From: Crocinitomix sp.
GTDB lineage: Bacteria > Bacteroidota > Bacteroidia > Flavobacteriales_D > Crocinitomicaceae
DNA length: 9,312 bases
Direction of reading: 5' to 3'
NCBI GenBank assembly: GCA_020849935.1
Contig: JADZFJ010000520.1
Location: forward strand, 1 to 9,312
Below, piece after piece: positions 7,349 through 9,312 of the stretch; the stretch's first letter is position 1, and every line of letters starts with the position of its first letter. The position numbers and the translations under genes are program-made. Below the pieces are notes generated by a model. The model was not told the DNA's origin. It searched no databases and was given only the letters and a program-made list of their open reading frames with translations.

Positions 7349-7497
7349 GACGAAGGTTGTAAATAATTGGTTTTTAGGACAAAATCGCTGAATAAAATTT
7401 GGTTTTTAACGCGAAATTGACAAAAATGGTAGTTTTTTGTACAATTGTATGCCTTTTTGTCGTAGATTTTAAGTGGGCAATGTTTTTGAGAATAATA

Positions 7498-7564
7498 CCG
7501 AAGAGACAAATAATATAGTCCAATATCAATTTCATTTCATTGGACTATTTATTTGTAGTTTCGG
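7498..7564 (+). repeat. Long imperfect inverted repeat / hairpin
   Basis: CCGAA (7498-7502) pairs with TTCGG (7560-7564), CAAATA (7507-7512) with TATTTG (7550-7555), and TAGTCCAAT (7516-7524) with ATTGGACTA (7539-7547), around a 14-base loop. A 4x4 internal loop and a single bulge interrupt about 22 paired positions. It lies 150 bases after the phosphatase stop and is not followed by a T-run, so it does not look like a simple terminator. It could be a structured 5' leader for the rhomboid gene, a protein-binding site or a small degenerate element. Confidence 0.6.
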
Positions 7565-7569
7565 CATTA

Positions 7570-7616
7570 ACCAATCTAAAATTATAAAATAGATTGGTCT
7601 ATTTTATAATTAGATT
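7570..7616 (+). promoter_or_regulatory. Two mutually exclusive hairpins upstream of the rhomboid gene
   Basis: ACCAATCTA (7570-7578) pairs perfectly with TAGATTGGT (7590-7598). The same left and middle bases (7573-7592) can instead pair with 7599-7616 (CTATTTTATAATTAGATT), giving about 18 bp with a two-base bulge and a 6-base loop ATTGGT. Only one can form at a time, the geometry of an attenuator or switch. The second ends 15 bases before the ATG at 7632. It could also be a palindromic operator. No ligand or regulator is suggested by the sequence, and no convincing promoter was found for the rhomboid gene. Confidence 0.45.
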
Positions 7617-7631
7617 TAGTATAAAAATCAC

Positions 7632-8381
7632 ATGTTTAGTCAAAAAGTAACACGAATTTCCTTTTCAATCGCTTTTTCAATTGTTTTGTTGATGTGGTTA
7701 GTATTTGCAATGGATTATTTATTGTCCTTGAAATTATACCGTTATGGGTTGCATCCCGGCGAATGGTCGGGCTTGTGGGGTGTTTTCACTTCTCCTTTTT
7801 TGCACAGCACGGCTGACATAGGACATCTTTTAAATAACTCGTTGCCGATGTTTATTTTAACCTGGCTTTTGTTTTATCATTACCGCGAAATTGCTACTAA
7901 GTCGTTTTTATTGATCTTTTTTTTAAGTGGAATTGGCACATGGATTTTGGGATCGCCGAATTATCACATTGGCATGAGTGGGGTTATTTATGGACTAACA
8001 GGATTTTTGGTTTTTAGTGGATTTTTTAGAAAAAGTATGCGGGTGGCCGCTATTTCGTTATTTGTGATTTTTTTATACGGGAGTATGATTTGGGGAGTGC
8101 TTCCAATTAAAGCCGGCGTTTCGTGGGAGGGGCATTTGGCTGGATTAATCAGCGGAATAATCGTGGCTATTTTATTCAAACAAACAGGACCTCAACCCGC
8201 CAAATTACGTTATGAAATTGAAGAAGAATTAGGCATTGAACCAGCCGAACAATATTGGCGCGAAGATTATGTACCTACCCCACCACCAAACCCGAACCCG
8301 CCACCCGTCCAAATTATTCAATATACCTACACTTATATACCTGAAAAAAAAGATTCTCCTTTGGAGGATGAGAAGGGGTGA
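7632..8381 (+). CDS. Rhomboid family intramembrane serine protease
   Basis: A 249-residue multi-pass inner-membrane protein with the rhomboid catalytic set: His65 and Asn69 in HLLNN (the HxxxN motif on helix 2), the nucleophile Ser116 in GMSG, and the catalytic His168 in EGHLAG. About six hydrophobic helices span residues 10-185, the bacterial six-helix core. Rhomboids cleave transmembrane substrates within the membrane; the substrate here is unknown. The segment from about 188 to 249 is a hydrophilic cytoplasmic or periplasmic tail with a proline-rich part (PTPPPNPNPPP, 215-225) and a tyrosine/threonine run, longer than the minimal GlpG end. The ATG at 7632 leaves a short N-terminus before helix 1. 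The gene is alone, preceded by the hairpin region at 7498-7616 and followed 155 bases later by a lipoprotein gene. All catalytic residues are present, so activity is expected. Confidence 0.95.
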   Translation: MFSQKVTRISFSIAFSIVLLMWLVFAMDYLLSLKLYRYGLHPGEWSGLWGVFTSPFLHSTADIGHLLNNSLPMFILTWLLFYHYREIATKSFLLIFFLSGIGTWILGSPNYHIGMSGVIYGLTGFLVFSGFFRKSMRVAAISLFVIFLYGSMIWGVLPIKAGVSWEGHLAGLISGIIVAILFKQTGPQPAKLRYEIEEELGIEPAEQYWREDYVPTPPPNPNPPPVQIIQYTYTYIPEKKDSPLEDEKG

Positions 8382-8502
8382 AACGAAAGTATAATTGATA
8401 ACACGACAGTAAAATCTCGCCAAATCTGTGAGGTTTACGCTCCAATTTTATAACAAGAAAAAAGAATTTCGCACAAAAATATCGGTTTAACGAAAAAAAC
8501 CT

Positions 8503-8511
8503 TACCTTTCG
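8503..8511 (+). promoter_or_regulatory. Putative -7 box for the small lipoprotein gene
   Basis: TACCTTTCG is close to TAnnTTTG and lies 26 bases before the ATG at 8537, the same distance as in the operon promoter at 159-189. No TTG sits about 20 bases upstream, so the -33 part is missing or divergent. The remainder of the 8382-8536 gap shows only a weak interrupted stem (8409-8418 with 8430-8438). Confidence 0.4.
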
Positions 8512-8536
8512 CACACAACAACCTAAATATTTCAAA

Positions 8537-8989
8537 ATGAAAAACTTAATATTATTACTATTTATAATACCTGTTGCGGTGATTTCATGTAAAAAGAAAG
8601 GATGCACAGATGAATTAGCAAACAATTATTTAGAAGATGCGAAAACTGATGACGGCTCCTGTGCCTATAATTGGGATAAATTTTTAGGCACGTACAATGT
8701 AACCACTGGTGCATGTAATTTTCCTCCTGATAATCATGTGAGTACAATAAGCAAAGGGCCAATTAAAGATCAAATTATCATCAGTAATTTTTATGACTAT
8801 GGTGTTAATTTGAAGGCAATGATTGTTGGAAATGAGTTTACATTTTCAGAAACCCAAGGTGTTGGTGGTTATATAGGATCTGGTTATATCATTGATGGGT
8901 CAATTACGATTAACTTTTTTGCCTGCGAATCTGATGATTATCCAGATAATTGTACTGAAGTAAATTGCTCTGTCACATATACAAAGTAA
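8537..8989 (+). CDS. Small lipoprotein with GCTD...DDGSC motif
   Basis: A 150-residue exported lipoprotein of unknown function. The signal is MKNLILLLFIIPVAVISC, with the lipobox VISC and lipidated Cys18. Directly after it, residues 22-42 hold GCTDELANNYLEDAKTDDGS-C, the pattern GCTDxxAxNYxxxAxxDDGSC that occurs, often repeated, in exported proteins of Bacteroidota; its two cysteines (23, 42) may form a disulfide and the acidic loop resembles a calcium site (inference). The body (45-150) is a probable small beta-sheet domain starting with FLGTYNVTTGAC, like the first strand of lipocalin-like Bacteroidota lipoproteins. Four more cysteines (60, 130, 139, 144) could form two disulfides. It lacks the acidic residues right after the lipid cysteine seen in the DUF4270 protein. 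It is a single gene, with a putative -7 box upstream and a clear terminator downstream. Confidence 0.88.
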   Translation: MKNLILLLFIIPVAVISCKKKGCTDELANNYLEDAKTDDGSCAYNWDKFLGTYNVTTGACNFPPDNHVSTISKGPIKDQIIISNFYDYGVNLKAMIVGNEFTFSETQGVGGYIGSGYIIDGSITINFFACESDDYPDNCTEVNCSVTYTK

Positions 8990-9003
8990 AATTAATATTA
9001 TAA

Positions 9004-9040
9004 ACACCTCGTTTCCCCAAAAACGAGGTGTCTCCTTTTT
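9004..9040 (+). terminator. Intrinsic terminator after the small lipoprotein gene
   Basis: ACACCTCGTTT (9004-9014) pairs perfectly with AAACGAGGTGT (9021-9031): 11 bp, 6-base loop. CTCC and then TTTTT (9036-9040) follow. It begins 14 bases after the stop codon at 8987-8989. Confidence 0.85.
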
Positions 9041-9312
9041 GATCAAAAGAATTCCGAAAAATCAAATTGTTAAGGCCTAATTATTCATGTTTTGATACAT
9101 GAAATTAAATTTAAGCGTCATATCTTTTCAAGAAAAATAAAAATTCACAAAACCCTAGTTGTAAACAAGGATAAAAGACCTAGTGTCATTTCTGAATTTT
9201 TTGATTAGCAATCTAAATTAATTTAAGTATTTAATAATTAATTTCTTCTACTACACAATATTTGAAATACTTTTTCGTTAAACAATGCTGATACATAATT
9301 GTATCGAAAAAA
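9041..9312. other. Gene-less AT-rich stretch at the window end
   Basis: No credible reading frame on either strand and no recognisable promoter. There are two small perfect hairpins: TTCATGT/ACATGAA (9084-9090 with 9097-9103, 6-base loop) and GATACA/TGTATC (9290-9295 with 9300-9305, 4-base loop). The second is followed by A-rich sequence and could belong to a gene beyond the edge; neither can be assigned a role. Confidence 0.5.

Noticed and set aside
7381..7420. Short direct similarity of two TTGGTTTTTA blocks (near 7369 and 7409).
   Set aside because: Ten-base AT-rich matches are expected by chance in such sequence, and no third copy or spacer pattern suggests an array.
7437..7470. TTG (7437-7439) with TAGATTTT (7463-7470) as the rhomboid promoter.
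   Set aside because: The spacing is 23 bases instead of about 20, the -7 box is imperfect, and the leader would be about 155 bases; not convincing.
8409..8438. Interrupted stem after the rhomboid gene as its terminator.
   Set aside because: Stem is broken by a mismatch and wobble and is not followed by a T-run.
8229..8762. Minus-strand open frames across the rhomboid 3' end and the small lipoprotein gene.
   Set aside because: Translations lack domain-like or signal-like features and oppose two well-supported plus-strand genes.

Overview
The window reads as chromosomal housekeeping DNA from a member of the Bacteroidota, most likely Flavobacteriales. Reasons: AT-rich DNA, no Shine-Dalgarno sequences, several upstream regions with the Bacteroidota promoter pattern (-33 TTG, then about 20 bases, then -7 TAnnTTTG), a DUF4270 lipoprotein, the gene order panC / GT5-like / DUF4270 / glmS, and a small lipoprotein with the GCTD...DDGSC motif. 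That motif is, from memory, frequent in Fluviicola and other Crocinitomicaceae; this finer placement is a guess.

Layout. Bases 1-117 (minus) hold the first 39 codons of panC, cut by the window edge. A 98-base divergent promoter region separates it from a tight plus-strand operon at 216-4265: a half-length glycogen-synthase-like protein, a DUF4270 lipoprotein and glmS, each gap only 3 bases. Bases 4266-4574 carry a folded intergenic element ending in a 14-bp GC-rich hairpin, then a promoter. Next come a YceH/DUF480 protein (4575-5237) and a membrane protein joining periplasmic TPRs to a cytoplasmic SpoIIE/PP2C phosphatase (5339-7348, TTG start). Bases 7349-7631 hold two strong inverted-repeat structures, one able to fold in two mutually exclusive ways, directly before a rhomboid protease gene (7632-8381). 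A small lipoprotein gene (8537-8989) ends at a clear intrinsic terminator. The rest, to 9312, has no recognisable gene.

How the genes fit. GlmS makes glucosamine-6-phosphate, the first dedicated precursor of peptidoglycan and LPS amino sugars. Its co-transcription with an exported lipoprotein and a GT5-derived protein that lacks the usual glycogen-synthase motifs suggests an envelope-linked module of unknown detail. The other genes look like single units: a signalling phosphatase, an intramembrane protease and a lipoprotein. I found no mobile element, CRISPR array, tRNA or rRNA, and no gene set that amounts to an evident new defence or biosynthetic system. The less well explained items are the degenerate GT5 protein, the folded element after glmS and the competing hairpins before the rhomboid gene.
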